From Vibrio sp. 10N.286.49.B3 (GTDB lineage Bacteria; Pseudomonadota; Gammaproteobacteria; Enterobacterales; Vibrionaceae): a stretch of 64,000 nucleotides of DNA. The stretch's first letter is position 1. The number at the start of each line of letters is the position of its first letter. Shown piece after piece: positions 50,089 through 61,403 of this stretch. The notes under the pieces are model-generated. The model was not told the origin of the DNA. It saw nothing but the letters and a program-made list of their open reading frames with translations, and did no database searches. The DNA is taken from the NCBI RefSeq assembly GCF_002873395.1, contig NZ_MCUV01000068.1:1-64000 (forward strand), in the 5' to 3' direction. The position numbers were made by a program, and so were the translations under genes.

Positions 50089-53000
50089 TTAACCAATGTT
50101 TTTACGTGCATTTTGGAACATACGCATCCAAGCACCATTTTCACCCCAACCTTCTGGAGCCCATGAGTTTGCAACCGTACGGAATACACGCTCAGGGTGA
50201 GGCATCATGATCGTCACGCGGCCATCTGTCGTTGTTAGACCTGTGATAGCATTTGGCGAACCATTCGGGTTATTCGGGTATTGCTGCGTCGCATTACCTT
50301 GGTTATCAACATAACGAAGTGCAACGGTTCCTGAGTTTTCAATCGCATTTAGGTGCTCGTTATCACGTACTTCTACACGACCTTCACCGTGAGAGACTGC
50401 GATTGGCATACGAGACCCTTCCATGCCGTTAAAGAATACAGAATCTGATTTCTGTACTTCAACTAAGCTAAAGCGTGCTTCAAAACGCTCTGATTCATTA
50501 CGTACGAAGCGAGGCCAGTATTCAGCACCAGGAATCAACTCACGTAGGTTAGACAGCATTTGACAGCCGTTACATACGCCAAGAGAGAAAGTATCGTCAC
50601 GTTTAAAGAAGCTTTCAAATTGAGTGCGAGTCTGCTCGTTAAATAACACTGACTTAGCCCAACCTTCACCTGCGCCTAATACATCACCGTAAGAGAAACC
50701 ACCACAAGCAACTAGACCGTTGTACTCTTCAAGCACAGCAGAACCTGTCAAAATGTCACTCATATGGATATCAGTCGCTTCAAAGCCTGCACGGTCAAAT
50801 GCTGCTGCCATTTCCACATGAGAGTTAACACCCTGCTCACGCAGAATCGCCATCTTAGGTTTAGCACCCTTATTGATGTACGGTGCCGCAATATCTTCAT
50901 TCACATCAAAGCTTAATTTAACGTTTAAACCTGGATCTAAGTTATCTTGCTTTGCGGCGTGCTCTTGGTCTGCACATGCTGGGTTATCACGTAAACCTTG
51001 CATCTTATGCGTTGTCTCAGCCCAAATAGTACGTAGCTCTGTACGGTTACGCTGAATCACAACGGAATCTTCAGAAGTGATGACAATTTGGTTTGCCGCT
51101 TCACCATTGCTCACTACAGAGCCAATGACATGCGAAGATTCACCAAGTAGGTTGGCAGCTAAAGTAGAAAGAACCACATCTAAGTCGCTATTACGTACTT
51201 GAATAACCGCACCAAGTTCCTCATTAAACAATGCAGCCAAGACATCGTCACCTAGTTCGGTAATATTAGCATCAATACCACAGTGACCTGCAAACGCCAT
51301 TTCAGCCAGCGTAACAAACAAACCACCATCACCTTTATCGTGGTAAGCCACAATATGGTCATTAGCAACCAGTGTTTGTACTGCTTCATAGAAACCTTTT
51401 AACTGCGCTGCATTATCGACATCAGCGGGTTTGTCACCTAGCTGCTTATACACTTGCGCCAGTGCGGTAGCACCTAAACGGTTCTTACCATTACCAAGGT
51501 CAATAAGAACTAACGATGTGTCCCCTAGCCCGGCAAGGTTTTCAGCCGTGCGAAGCTGAGGAGTAATCGTCTTACGTACATCTTCAACACGAGCAAACGC
51601 AGTAATAACAAGAGATAGCGGAGACGTTACTTCTTTCTGCTCGCCATTCTCTTCCCATTTGGTTTTCATCGACATGGAATCTTTACCAACAGGAATCGTT
51701 AGACCCAATGCTGGACAAAGCTCTTCACCCACCGCTTTAACCGCTTCATAAAGACCGGCATCTTCACCTGGATGACCTGCTGGAGACATCCAGTTAGCCG
51801 ACAGTTTAATGTGTTTAATATCGCCGATATTTGTCGCTGCAATGTTGGTGATCGCTTCACCTACGGCTAAACGAGCCGATGCGCCAAAGTCTAGAAGTGC
51901 AACCGGAGTACGCTCACCAAGCGACATTGCCTCACCATGGTAAGTATCGTAGCTCGCCGCTGTTACAGCACAGTTTGCAACCGGTACTTGCCAAGGACCA
52001 ACCATTTGATCACGAGCTACAAGACCAGTTACCGAGCGGTCACCGATAGTGATAAGGAATGTTTTCTCTGCCACTGTTGGTAGACGAAGAACACGATCCA
52101 CAGCTTCGTTTAACTCAATACCACTGCGATCAATCGCTGGGTTATTCACTTTTAATGTTTCTGCATCACGGTGCATCTTAGGTGTTTTACCTAATAGGAT
52201 GTCCATTGGCATATCGATTGGCGTATTGTCGAAATGTGAATCTTCTAATTTAAGATCACGCTCTTCCGTTGCTTTACCAACCACGGCGTATGGTGCTCGT
52301 TCACGCTTACAAATTGCATCAAATGCTGCCATATCTTTATCAGCAACGGCCATCACGTAACGCTCTTGAGATTCATTACACCAGATCTCAAGTGGGCTCA
52401 TTCCAGGCTCATCATTTGGTACGTCACGCAGATTAAAGATACCGCCACGCTCACCATCATCGACAAGTTCAGGCAAGGCATTCGAAATACCACCAGCACC
52501 CACATCATGAATAAAGGCGATTGGGTTTGCATCACCTAGTTGCCAACAACGGTCGATAACTTCCTGACAACGACGTTCCATTTCTGGGTTTTCACGTTGT
52601 ACCGAAGCAAAATCAAGATCTTCAGCCGATTGACCCGATGCCATTGAAGAAGCTGCACCACCACCAAGACCGATGTTCATCGCTGGACCACCAAGAACAA
52701 TTAAGCTTGCTCCTACTGGGATCTCTTTCTTTTGAACATGATCATCACGGATGTTGCCTAAACCACCCGCTAGCATGATTGGTTTGTGGTAACCACGAAC
52801 TTCTTCACCAGCGTGAGAGTTCACTTTTTCTTCGTAAGTACGGAAGTAGCCTAATAGGTTTGGACGACCAAATTCGTTGTTGAATGCAGCGCCGCCAAGA
52901 GGACCTTCAAGCATGATATCCAACGCAGTAACGATACGGCTTGGTTTACCAAAATCCGTTTCCCAAGGTTGAACAAAGTTAGGGATCTTAAGGTTAGATA

Positions 53001-54012
53001 CAGAGAACGCGACAAGACCTGCTTTTGGCTTACCACCAATACCGGTTGCGCCTTCATCACGGATTTCACCGCCAGAACCTGTTGATGCGCCCGGCCATGG
53101 AGAGATTGCCGTTGGGTGGTTATGCGTTTCCACTTTCATCAAGATGTGTGTCTTCTCTTGATGGTAGTTGTATTCACGTGTTTCAGGATCTGGGAAGAAA
53201 CGACCAACCGTTGAACCAGTCATGACCGCAGCATTATCTTTATAAGCAGATAGAACGTGCTCAGGGGTTGTCTCATAAGTATTTTTAATCATCTTAAATA
53301 ATGATTTTTCTTGTTTAACGCCATCGATTGTCCAATCAGCGTTAAAGATCTTATGACGACAGTGCTCAGAGTTCGCTTGGGCAAACATCATCAGTTCGAT
53401 GTCAGTCGGGTTGCGACCTAATTTCTCTGTAAAACTTTCTAGCAGGTAATCAATTTCATCTTCTGCAAGCGCAAGACCTAAAGTAATATTTGCTTCTTCA
53501 AGTGCTTTACGACCACCAGTAAGAAGATCAACTTCAGCGTAAGGAGCTGGCTCTGCAACATTAAAAAGTGCTTGAGCAGAATCAAAATCAGTAAAAACCA
53601 CTTCCATCATACGATCATGCAAGATGGCTTTAAGTTCAACTAATTGAAGCTCGGAAAGATCAGCGGATGTCTCAACGTAATAAGCCGTACCACGCTCAAG
53701 ACGCGCAACGTTACTTAAACCACAGTTATGAGCAATATCGGTTGATTTTGATGACCAAGGCGAGATTGTGCCAGGGCGAGGTGTAGTAAGAAGCAGCAAA
53801 CCTTGAGGTTCATGCTCTTCAATCGTTGGACCATAAGTTAATAACTTCTCTAATTTATCAACGTCAGACGCATTTAAATCAGCTGTTAAGTCAGCGAAGT
53901 GAGCAAACTCAGCGTAAATACCTGTAACAGGTAAGCTTAATTCACGACAAAGCTCTAGAAGCTTGTTAACACGAAACTCAGATAGAGCTGGGGAGCCACG
54001 CAAAATTCTCAT
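50089..54012 (-). CDS. purL: Phosphoribosylformylglycinamidine synthase
   Basis: A 1307-residue large-type PurL, which makes FGAM from FGAR, glutamine and ATP in purine synthesis. The N-terminal part starts with [20 protein letters not shown]. The ATP-binding FGAM synthetase domains include [17 protein letters not shown]. The C-terminal glutamine amidotransferase has the catalytic Cys in GVCNGCQML and [12 protein letters not shown] 54012 matches E. coli PurL; a start at 54066 would add 18 unrelated residues. A PurR-like box lies upstream. glyA, the one-carbon donor, has a similar operator. Confidence 0.97.
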   Translation of the reverse strand: MRILRGSPALSEFRVNKLLELCRELSLPVTGIYAEFAHFADLTADLNASDVDKLEKLLTYGPTIEEHEPQGLLLLTTPRPGTISPWSSKSTDIAHNCGLSNVARLERGTAYYVETSADLSELQLVELKAILHDRMMEVVFTDFDSAQALFNVAEPAPYAEVDLLTGGRKALEEANITLGLALAEDEIDYLLESFTEKLGRNPTDIELMMFAQANSEHCRHKIFNADWTIDGVKQEKSLFKMIKNTYETTPEHVLSAYKDNAAVMTGSTVGRFFPDPETREYNYHQEKTHILMKVETHNHPTAISPWPGASTGSGGEIRDEGATGIGGKPKAGLVAFSVSNLKIPNFVQPWETDFGKPSRIVTALDIMLEGPLGGAAFNNEFGRPNLLGYFRTYEEKVNSHAGEEVRGYHKPIMLAGGLGNIRDDHVQKKEIPVGASLIVLGGPAMNIGLGGGAASSMASGQSAEDLDFASVQRENPEMERRCQEVIDRCWQLGDANPIAFIHDVGAGGISNALPELVDDGERGGIFNLRDVPNDEPGMSPLEIWCNESQERYVMAVADKDMAAFDAICKRERAPYAVVGKATEERDLKLEDSHFDNTPIDMPMDILLGKTPKMHRDAETLKVNNPAIDRSGIELNEAVDRVLRLPTVAEKTFLITIGDRSVTGLVARDQMVGPWQVPVANCAVTAASYDTYHGEAMSLGERTPVALLDFGASARLAVGEAITNIAATNIGDIKHIKLSANWMSPAGHPGEDAGLYEAVKAVGEELCPALGLTIPVGKDSMSMKTKWEENGEQKEVTSPLSLVITAFARVEDVRKTITPQLRTAENLAGLGDTSLVLIDLGNGKNRLGATALAQVYKQLGDKPADVDNAAQLKGFYEAVQTLVANDHIVAYHDKGDGGLFVTLAEMAFAGHCGIDANITELGDDVLAALFNEELGAVIQVRNSDLDVVLSTLAANLLGESSHVIGSVVSNGEAANQIVITSEDSVVIQRNRTELRTIWAETTHKMQGLRDNPACADQEHAAKQDNLDPGLNVKLSFDVNEDIAAPYINKGAKPKMAILREQGVNSHVEMAAAFDRAGFEATDIHMSDILTGSAVLEEYNGLVACGGFSYGDVLGAGEGWAKSVLFNEQTRTQFESFFKRDDTFSLGVCNGCQMLSNLRELIPGAEYWPRFVRNESERFEARFSLVEVQKSDSVFFNGMEGSRMPIAVSHGEGRVEVRDNEHLNAIENSGTVALRYVDNQGNATQQYPNNPNGSPNAITGLTTTDGRVTIMMPHPERVFRTVANSWAPEGWGENGAWMRMFQNARKNIG

Positions 54013-54154
54013 GTGCTTAGGTCTCTTATGCAATTGATTAAGATAATATTGGTATAAATTCAACAACTTATATAGAACGATGTGTGTTCATGCCAATCTC
54101 ATCTCTGCTTTGCGAGCATATTATAAAGGATTTTTTTCCCGAAGTAACAAAAAA

Positions 54155-54170
54155 AGCAACCGTTTGCGCA
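54155..54170 (-). promoter_or_regulatory. PurR-like operator upstream of purL
   Basis: AGCAACCGTTTGCGCA resembles the PurR consensus ACGCAAACGTTTTCGT, with the central CGTTTGCG core conserved. It is 143 bases upstream of the purL start, within the 295-base gap that also holds the mltF promoter. purL is a PurR target in E. coli. Confidence 0.65.
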
Positions 54171-54307
54171 ACTTTTTCCATTATCTTGCTTTTTTAGCCT
54201 AATTGATGCTTAATTCCTCAATTTTACACTTGCTTATAAGATCGAGCTTTGTACTCACCGCTGCGTTTGATATAAAGGCACTAATTGTCGAACGAGAACC
54301 GCTATAA

Positions 54308-55897
54308 ATGACCAAGAACTTTTTTCCAAGCGTTTTAAAATACATACTCCTTTCTCTTAGCCTTCTTGGGATCGCAGGGTGTCAAATTGAATCCACTCCC
54401 AAAAGTGAACTAGAAAAAATTCGCGAACGTGGCGTATTACGCGTGGGCACTTTAAATAACCAACTCTCATACTATATCGGTCCCGACGGTCCAGCTGGGC
54501 TTGATTATGAATTAGCGAGAATATTTGCCGATCAATTAGGGGTACAGTTAGAAATCAAACCCGCTTATCGCACTTCTAGCCTTTTCCCTGCACTTGAAAA
54601 TGGCGAAATTGATCTCGTGGCAGCAGGCCTTAGCCAAACCAGCGAACGAGTACAGAAATTTAGACCAGGTCCCGCTTATTACTATGTCAGCCAGCAGGTG
54701 GTCTATAAAACGGGAACGTGGCGTCCAAGAAGCTTAGAGCAATTGGTTGAGTTCCAAGAGCAAGAAAAGTTGAAATTCTCCAAAGGGGATGACAGCGCAA
54801 ACGTAGCATCTTTAGCGACGATAAAAGGTTCTCACTTTGAAACGACGTTGAACACAATTAAAAGTGTTGAGCCTAACTTAGCGTTTCAGCTAAGAGATGA
54901 TGCGGATGTTAATGACCTACTACGTCAAGTATCAGAAGGAACGCTACAGTTTACGCTTGCCGATTCTGTAGAGCTGTCATTAACTCAACGTTTATATCCC
55001 GATCTTGCTCTGGCTTTTGAGGTAACGGAAGATCAGCCTATTTCATGGTACGTACGCCAAAGCGATGATGAAAGCTTATATGGACTCATCATTGAGTTTT
55101 TTGGCAACTTAAAGCAGTCAGATCAATTAGCCAACCTTGAAGAAAAGTATATTGGTCACGTCGGTAGCTTCGATTATGTTGATACGCGAGCTTTCATCCG
55201 TGCTCTCGATAGTAAACTCCCTAAGTGGTCTCCCCTATTTCAAGAGTACTCTAAAGAATTTGATTGGCGCTTAATTGCCGCTCTAGCTTATCAAGAGTCT
55301 CACTGGAACCCAGTGGCAAAATCTCCAACTGGTGTAAGGGGGATGATGATGCTAACCCTACCAACGGCAAAAATGGTTGGAGTGACTAACCGTCTCGATC
55401 CTCAGCAATCAGTAGAAGGTGGCGTTAAATACTTGCGCCAAATTGTGAAACGAATTCCAGATTCTATTTCTGAACATGAAAAAATTTGGTTTGCCCTAGC
55501 TTCTTATAATGTTGGCTATGGTCACGTAATGGACGCTCGCCGCCTTACTAAAAAACAAGGAGGTGATGATAATGCTTGGGCTGAAGTTAAAGACCGTTTG
55601 CCATTACTGCGTCAAAAACAATACTACAGTACAACACGCTATGGCTACGCTCGTGGTGATGAAGCAAGAAACTATGTAGAGAACATACGCCGCTATTACC
55701 AAAGTATTATCGGTCATATTGATAAGCAAACCTTGCAGCAACAAGAAGATGATATTGATAACTTAACGGTGATCCCAGCTCCAGAGCCAGTATCAGCAGC
55801 AGAAAGCACCATTTCATCAGCAACACCTTCTGACGATGAAGAGGCTACGCAAGAAACAAGCGAACAAGAAACCAAGACACAAGAAGCAACTCGTTAA
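54308..55897 (+). CDS. mltF: Membrane-bound lytic murein transglycosylase F
   Basis: A 529-residue outer-membrane lipoprotein. The lipobox is IAGC. A solute-binding-like domain (about residues 40-270, RERGVLRVGTLNN) precedes an SLT catalytic domain (ALAYQESHWNPVAKSPTG, with the catalytic Glu, then SYNVGYGHV). The C-terminal 50 residues are acidic and low complexity. It cleaves glycan strands during wall turnover. As in E. coli, mltF lies between purL and tadA and is divergent from purL. Confidence 0.95.
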   Translation: MTKNFFPSVLKYILLSLSLLGIAGCQIESTPKSELEKIRERGVLRVGTLNNQLSYYIGPDGPAGLDYELARIFADQLGVQLEIKPAYRTSSLFPALENGEIDLVAAGLSQTSERVQKFRPGPAYYYVSQQVVYKTGTWRPRSLEQLVEFQEQEKLKFSKGDDSANVASLATIKGSHFETTLNTIKSVEPNLAFQLRDDADVNDLLRQVSEGTLQFTLADSVELSLTQRLYPDLALAFEVTEDQPISWYVRQSDDESLYGLIIEFFGNLKQSDQLANLEEKYIGHVGSFDYVDTRAFIRALDSKLPKWSPLFQEYSKEFDWRLIAALAYQESHWNPVAKSPTGVRGMMMLTLPTAKMVGVTNRLDPQQSVEGGVKYLRQIVKRIPDSISEHEKIWFALASYNVGYGHVMDARRLTKKQGGDDNAWAEVKDRLPLLRQKQYYSTTRYGYARGDEARNYVENIRRYYQSIIGHIDKQTLQQQEDDIDNLTVIPAPEPVSAAESTISSATPSDDEEATQETSEQETKTQEATR

Positions 55898-55911
55898 ATA
55901 AACCCTCCTAT

Positions 55912-55950
55912 ATTGTTACCGTAAACTAAGCTTCATCTTACGGTAACAAT
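55912..55950. repeat. Perfect 13-bp inverted repeat after mltF
   Basis: ATTGTTACCGTAA (55912-55924) pairs with TTACGGTAACAAT (55938-55950) around a 13-base loop. No T-run follows, but it may act as the mltF transcript end. Its stem and loop resemble the rlpA-dacA hairpin. Confidence 0.65.
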
Positions 55951-55998
55951 CCCAGCCTATAACTAGGTCATCGCACCCACTGCTAACTAGGAGGCACC

Positions 55999-56136
55999 AT
56001 GCGAGCACAAAAAAAACGTATCAAGCACAATATACAAAAATCAGGAATTGCCACTCGCCGTAAGCGTATGCTGGCAAACAATAAGAAAAAGATCATCTGG
56101 AGAAACCGTGCTTTCATGCAGCTTCTTGATGCATAA
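55999..56136 (+). CDS. Small basic protein of 45 residues, unknown function
   Basis: A 45-codon ORF starting MRAQKKRIKHNIQKSG and ending FMQLLDA. More than a third of its residues are Lys or Arg. A perfect ribosome binding site (AGGAGG) lies four bases before the ATG, which strongly supports translation. It lies between mltF and the convergent tadA, behind the inverted repeat at 55912-55950. The basic character suggests nucleic-acid or ribosome binding, but that is a guess. I do not recognise a family with certainty. Confidence 0.7.
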   Translation: MRAQKKRIKHNIQKSGIATRRKRMLANNKKKIIWRNRAFMQLLDA

Positions 56137-56263
56137 GCCGTAGAGTAAACTTGCTACACCACGTAAAGACCACAAAAGCACTATTTATATTTATGGTATG
56201 AATAGCTAAAAGATGACAACAAACATAGCGAACATCTGTCATCGTATTATTAATGATGTTTGC

Positions 56264-56824
56264 TTATTGCCCTTTTTGAGCGAGCTTCTCTGCTTGCCTT
56301 AATGCTTTCTTCTCTTTTCTTCTACGTTTAAAAAAAGCTTGTAACTGTTCACGACACTCATCGGCTAATAGCCCTCCCTGCACTTGTGCATAATGGTAGG
56401 ACGCTTGGCTATCAAATAGATTTAGCACCGAACCTGCAGCCCCAGCCTTGAGATCAGATGCACCATACACAACCCTTTGAACTCGGCTATGCAATAAAGC
56501 ACCTGCGCACATAGGACATGGCTCTAAAGTCACATATAACGTTGTATCGAGTAATCGATAGTTTTCCAGTACCTGTCCAGCTTTACGAATAATACTAATT
56601 TCAGCATGAGCTGTTGCATCATGATCGCCAATCGCCGCATTCCAACCTTCAGCAATAATAACGCCACCTTTGACTAAAACTGCCCCAACAGGCACTTCAC
56701 CATTTAACTCAGCTTGATGAGCTAACTCTATCGCTCGACGCATGAATTGATGATCTTGCTCAGAAAAAGTATCGGGTAATAATGAAAATTCATTGCTCTC
56801 GGTAGCAGTTGGTTGGTTGTGCAT
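56264..56824 (-). CDS. tadA: tRNA-specific adenosine deaminase TadA
   Basis: A 186-residue deaminase that converts A34 to inosine in tRNA-Arg(ACG). The zinc and catalytic residues are in TAHAEISII and PCPMCAGALLHSRV. GAASDLKAG-like VYGASDLKAGAAGSVLNL is family-typical. The C-terminal tail is basic (KRRRKEKKALRQAEKLAQK). It has a 20-residue N-terminal extension compared with E. coli; a later start is possible. The gene lies next to mltF, as in E. coli. Confidence 0.95.
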   Translation of the reverse strand: MHNQPTATESNEFSLLPDTFSEQDHQFMRRAIELAHQAELNGEVPVGAVLVKGGVIIAEGWNAAIGDHDATAHAEISIIRKAGQVLENYRLLDTTLYVTLEPCPMCAGALLHSRVQRVVYGASDLKAGAAGSVLNLFDSQASYHYAQVQGGLLADECREQLQAFFKRRRKEKKALRQAEKLAQKGQ

Positions 56825-56947
56825 AAAAATCTCTTAAATAAAACGGCATCACTCGACATAGTATATCAATCAATATAAGTAAGTACCTAATTGACGCGAT
56901 ACCGACTACAACCAGTTTCAGATCTGCACGATTCATCATCTAACTGA

Positions 56948-58141
<1,194 letters not shown>

Positions 58142-58199
58142 AATGCACAAAAATGAGACTTACCATTAGAGTGAATCTCACCTGCAGCGAAGGAGTATT

Positions 58200-59045
58200 A
58201 TGACACTAAATAATATCAGCCAAACGAAAGTGATGGGAGGATGGCATAAACAATATACCCATGAATCCAATGCACTGGGATGTACGATGCGTTTTGCTAT
58301 CTATCTCCCCCCTCAGGCAAACCCAAACTCCCCTGTCCCTGTTCTTTACTGGCTGTCAGGCTTAACTTGTACGGATGAAAATTTCATGCAAAAGGCTGGC
58401 GCTTTTAAAAAAGCAGCTGAATTAGGTATCGCAATTGTCGCCCCTGATACAAGCCCAAGAGGTGAAGATGTTCCAGATGATGAGCAAGAGGCTTATGATT
58501 TTGGTCTCGGTGCTGGGTTCTATCTCAATGCAACTCAACCGCCTTGGGATAAGCACTATCAGATGTATGACTACATTTGCTCTGAGTTACCCGACCTTAT
58601 CGAACGTAACTTTCCAGTAACAACAAAAAAATCACTATCGGGTCATAGCATGGGTGGACATGGTGCACTCACTATCGGGCTGAAAAACCCAACGCACTAT
58701 CAATCAATTTCCGCTTTTAGCCCAATTTGCAACCCTATGCAGGGTCCATGGGGACAAAAAGCATTTCGTCATTATTTAGGCAAAAATATCACCGATTGGA
58801 AACAATATGATGCCTATGAACTGCTAAGCCAACAAAAGAGCACATTACCTCTATTTGTTGATCAGGGCGAAGCAGACGGCTTCCTAGTTGAGCAATTAAT
58901 GCCAGAACGCCTTCGTCTTGCAGCCGACAAGCACGACTCCACACTGCAATTAAGAATGCAGCCAGGGTATGACCACAGCTACTTTTTCATTGCCACTTTC
59001 ATTGATGATCATTTACGCTTTCATGCCCAATATTTAAAAGATTAA
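58200..59045 (+). CDS. frmB: S-formylglutathione hydrolase
   Basis: A 281-residue esterase of the alpha/beta hydrolase fold that releases formate and glutathione. The nucleophile motif is GHSMGGHGALTIGLKNP. The other catalytic residues are in VDQGEADGFL and GYDHSYFFI. YWLSGLTCTDENFMQKAGA is the family block. It completes the detoxification route started by FrmA. A bidirectional terminator follows. Confidence 0.96.
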   Translation: MTLNNISQTKVMGGWHKQYTHESNALGCTMRFAIYLPPQANPNSPVPVLYWLSGLTCTDENFMQKAGAFKKAAELGIAIVAPDTSPRGEDVPDDEQEAYDFGLGAGFYLNATQPPWDKHYQMYDYICSELPDLIERNFPVTTKKSLSGHSMGGHGALTIGLKNPTHYQSISAFSPICNPMQGPWGQKAFRHYLGKNITDWKQYDAYELLSQQKSTLPLFVDQGEADGFLVEQLMPERLRLAADKHDSTLQLRMQPGYDHSYFFIATFIDDHLRFHAQYLKD

Positions 59046-59059
59046 ATCGATTTAAAACA

Positions 59060-59095
59060 AAAAAACCGCAGAGGCTTACGCTTCTACGGTTTTTA
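59060..59095. terminator. Bidirectional terminator between frmB and the abgT-like gene
   Basis: AAAAACCGCAGAGGC pairs with GCTTCTACGGTTTTT, with two imperfect positions (one is G-U-type), around TTAC. Confidence 0.85.
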
Positions 59096-59140
59096 TTCAT
59101 TTTAACCAGCGTAGTAAACGCTGTTATCTATTCCATCAAC

Positions 59141-60700
59141 TTACATTGTGTAAGTGTATGGTGCTTGGATACCTAGTGGGATACCAAGAGCCCAGTAAGC
59201 AAGCAAGAAGATTGTCCAACCAATCAGCATAGCAATAGAGAATGGCATCATTAGAGAAGCTAACGTACCAATACCAGTTGTCTTAATGTAACGCTGACAG
59301 TAAACCACGACTAACGGGAAGAATACCATTAGTGGTGAAATGATGTTAGATACAGAATCACCAACACGATAAGCCGCTTGTGATAGCTCAGGAGAGATAC
59401 CAACAGCCATTAGCATTGGAACTAGGATTGGACCGATAAGTGCCCACTTAGCTGATGCAGAGCCTACAAGTAGGTTAACCGCTGCTGTTAGCAAAATCAT
59501 ACCAACAATAGTCGATTGACCTGATAGGTTCATCGCTTTCAAGCCTTCAGCACCGTAAAGCGCTAGCATTGTACCGATGTTTGATTGTGCAAATGCCGAT
59601 AGGAATTGAGCACAGAAGAATGACATTACAATGTACGCACCCATGGTAGTCATGGTGTGAGACATTGCTTTAATGATGTCGTTACTGTTCTTAAATGTAC
59701 CAGCAACGCGACCGTAAACAACACCTGGAATAAGGAACAGGATGAAGATTAGCGGTACGATAGATTGCATGATCGGGGCAGAGAATGCCGTCAGCTCACC
59801 TTCTGGCGAACGCAGTGCTGAATCTTCTGGGATCAGAGCAAAAACAAGCACAGCAATACCAGCAAGCATCGCTAGACCAGCGGCACGGAATGCTTTTGAT
59901 TCGATATCAGTGAAAGAACCTAGGTCTGGTGCTTCTTCTGCATCTTCATCAACAGGCATGTTCGCAAGACGAGGTTCAATAATCTTCTCAGTTACGTACC
60001 AACCAACACCAACGACTAGGATTGAAGATAGACCGGTAAAGAAGATATTTGATAGCGGGTTAATAATGTAATCTTGGTCTAAAACTTGCGCTGCTGTTTG
60101 TGTAAAGCCAGCAAGTAGTGGATCAATACCCGATGGGATAAAGTTTGCAGAGAAACCACCTGATACACCAGCGAACGCAGCTGCAATACCAGCTAGAGGG
60201 TGACGACCCGCAGCGTGGAAGATAATACCACCTAGTGGAATAACCAATACATAACCAGCATCAGCAGCAGTATGTGAAACAATCGCTACTAGAATAAGCA
60301 TTGGAGTAAGAAGCTTAGCTGGAGTGAAGTTAAGCATCTTCTTCAGACCCGTTTGGATGAAGCCAGATGAATCAGCAACACCAACACCTAACATAGCTAC
60401 AAGTACAATACCTAACGGGGCAAAGCTTGTGAATGTCGTTACCATATTCGCAAGGAAACTTGCTAGCGCTTCACCAGTTAAAAGGTTGTTTACAGCTAAA
60501 GCGTCACCGGTGCGCGGGTTAACAAGGTCAAAAGAGACATTCGACAATAGCGCAGACGCTACCCAAACGATAACTAGTGCCCAAAAGAAAAGGATAGCTG
60601 GATCTGGGATTTTATTACCAGCTCGTTCTATTCCATTTAAGAAACGATCCATTACACTCGGCTTAGCCGGAGGTGCATTTTTAGTAGCTTGGTTACTCAT
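59141..60700 (-). CDS. AbgT-family transporter
   Basis: A 519-residue inner-membrane protein with about 11-13 hydrophobic segments. AbgT-family features include PDPAILFFWALVIVW near the N terminus, a central GFSANFIPSGIDPLL, and RVGDSVSNIISPLMVFFPL near the C terminus. E. coli AbgT takes up p-aminobenzoyl-glutamate, while other members export sulfonamides, so the substrate is open. ATG 60700 has GGAG upstream and matches the family; a start at 60757 is not supported. No abgAB genes are next to it. Confidence 0.9.
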   Translation of the reverse strand: MSNQATKNAPPAKPSVMDRFLNGIERAGNKIPDPAILFFWALVIVWVASALLSNVSFDLVNPRTGDALAVNNLLTGEALASFLANMVTTFTSFAPLGIVLVAMLGVGVADSSGFIQTGLKKMLNFTPAKLLTPMLILVAIVSHTAADAGYVLVIPLGGIIFHAAGRHPLAGIAAAFAGVSGGFSANFIPSGIDPLLAGFTQTAAQVLDQDYIINPLSNIFFTGLSSILVVGVGWYVTEKIIEPRLANMPVDEDAEEAPDLGSFTDIESKAFRAAGLAMLAGIAVLVFALIPEDSALRSPEGELTAFSAPIMQSIVPLIFILFLIPGVVYGRVAGTFKNSNDIIKAMSHTMTTMGAYIVMSFFCAQFLSAFAQSNIGTMLALYGAEGLKAMNLSGQSTIVGMILLTAAVNLLVGSASAKWALIGPILVPMLMAVGISPELSQAAYRVGDSVSNIISPLMVFFPLVVVYCQRYIKTTGIGTLASLMMPFSIAMLIGWTIFLLAYWALGIPLGIQAPYTYTM

Positions 60701-60852
60701 GGTAACTCCATTTAATGATGTTGTGTATTTCAGTCTATGTTTATTAAAATATGCCAAGACCTATGGCTGACATTATTCTATAAAAACACAATAAAAAAGA
60801 CACAATATTCTGTGATTTTTTTCATAAATAGAGACTAAGTTTACAAAAAACA

Positions 60853-60868
60853 ATTGTTACGCAACAAT
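60853..60868. promoter_or_regulatory. Palindrome upstream of the abgT-like gene
   Basis: ATTGTT-ACGC-AACAAT is a perfect 6-bp-arm inverted repeat, about 150 bases before the abgT-like start. It has the shape of a regulator binding site; no regulator can be named. Confidence 0.3.
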
Positions 60869-60983
60869 GCACCAACAGAACATCACGACGTGCCACAACA
60901 ATAAGATAACAAAAAAACAAAGAATCGCAAGATAACGACCAATATAAGCTCAAGAGCAAATGCTATTACCTCAAATCTATTGG

Positions 60984-61403
60984 CTATCTTTGAGCAACAA
61001 ATTCGCTATATTGTGAAATAATTGTCACCAATTTTACCTCCTGCCAACGCTGTTCTCTATCTAACCAAGCACTCTTTACTATTACCTGCTTAACATCACT
61101 TTGAACATCGACAATAGACCAATGGAGGTGATAATCATCATCGAGTATTTGAAACTCCCCCGCAGCTAAGTCATGCTCATAATTGGCGGGGACAAAGTTA
61201 GCATTAGCAACTGACGTTCCTCTGGTCATCAACCACTCTAAATGATCATTTGCTCGGTTCGCAGCTTCGATACTACGCTGCGCATGATCAACCCTTTTCT
61301 CAATATCAATTTGTAACTGCAGTAACGCTAGTGATCCTCCTACCATCATGACTAAAGCGATGATGACCTCAATAAGATTGAAACCTCGCTGCTTAGTGAT
61401 CAT
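60984..61403 (-). CDS. Type IV pilus minor pilin PilV-like
   Basis: A 139-residue prepilin. The class III signal is short (MITKQRG) and is cut before FNLIEVIIALVMMVGG, with Glu at +5. The rest is a globular beta domain. It belongs to the initiator or minor pilin set that primes type IV pilus assembly. ATG 61403 matches the short prepilin leader; a start at 61469 would add 22 unlikely residues. It overlaps the end of the pilX-like gene by 11 bases. Confidence 0.85.
   Translation of the reverse strand: MITKQRGFNLIEVIIALVMMVGGSLALLQLQIDIEKRVDHAQRSIEAANRANDHLEWLMTRGTSVANANFVPANYEHDLAAGEFQILDDDYHLHWSIVDVQSDVKQVIVKSAWLDREQRWQEVKLVTIISQYSEFVAQR

Noticed and set aside
60324..60770. A 148-codon plus-strand frame opposite the AbgT-family gene
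   Set aside because: It is the complement of membrane-protein codons, with no ribosome binding site and no known motif.
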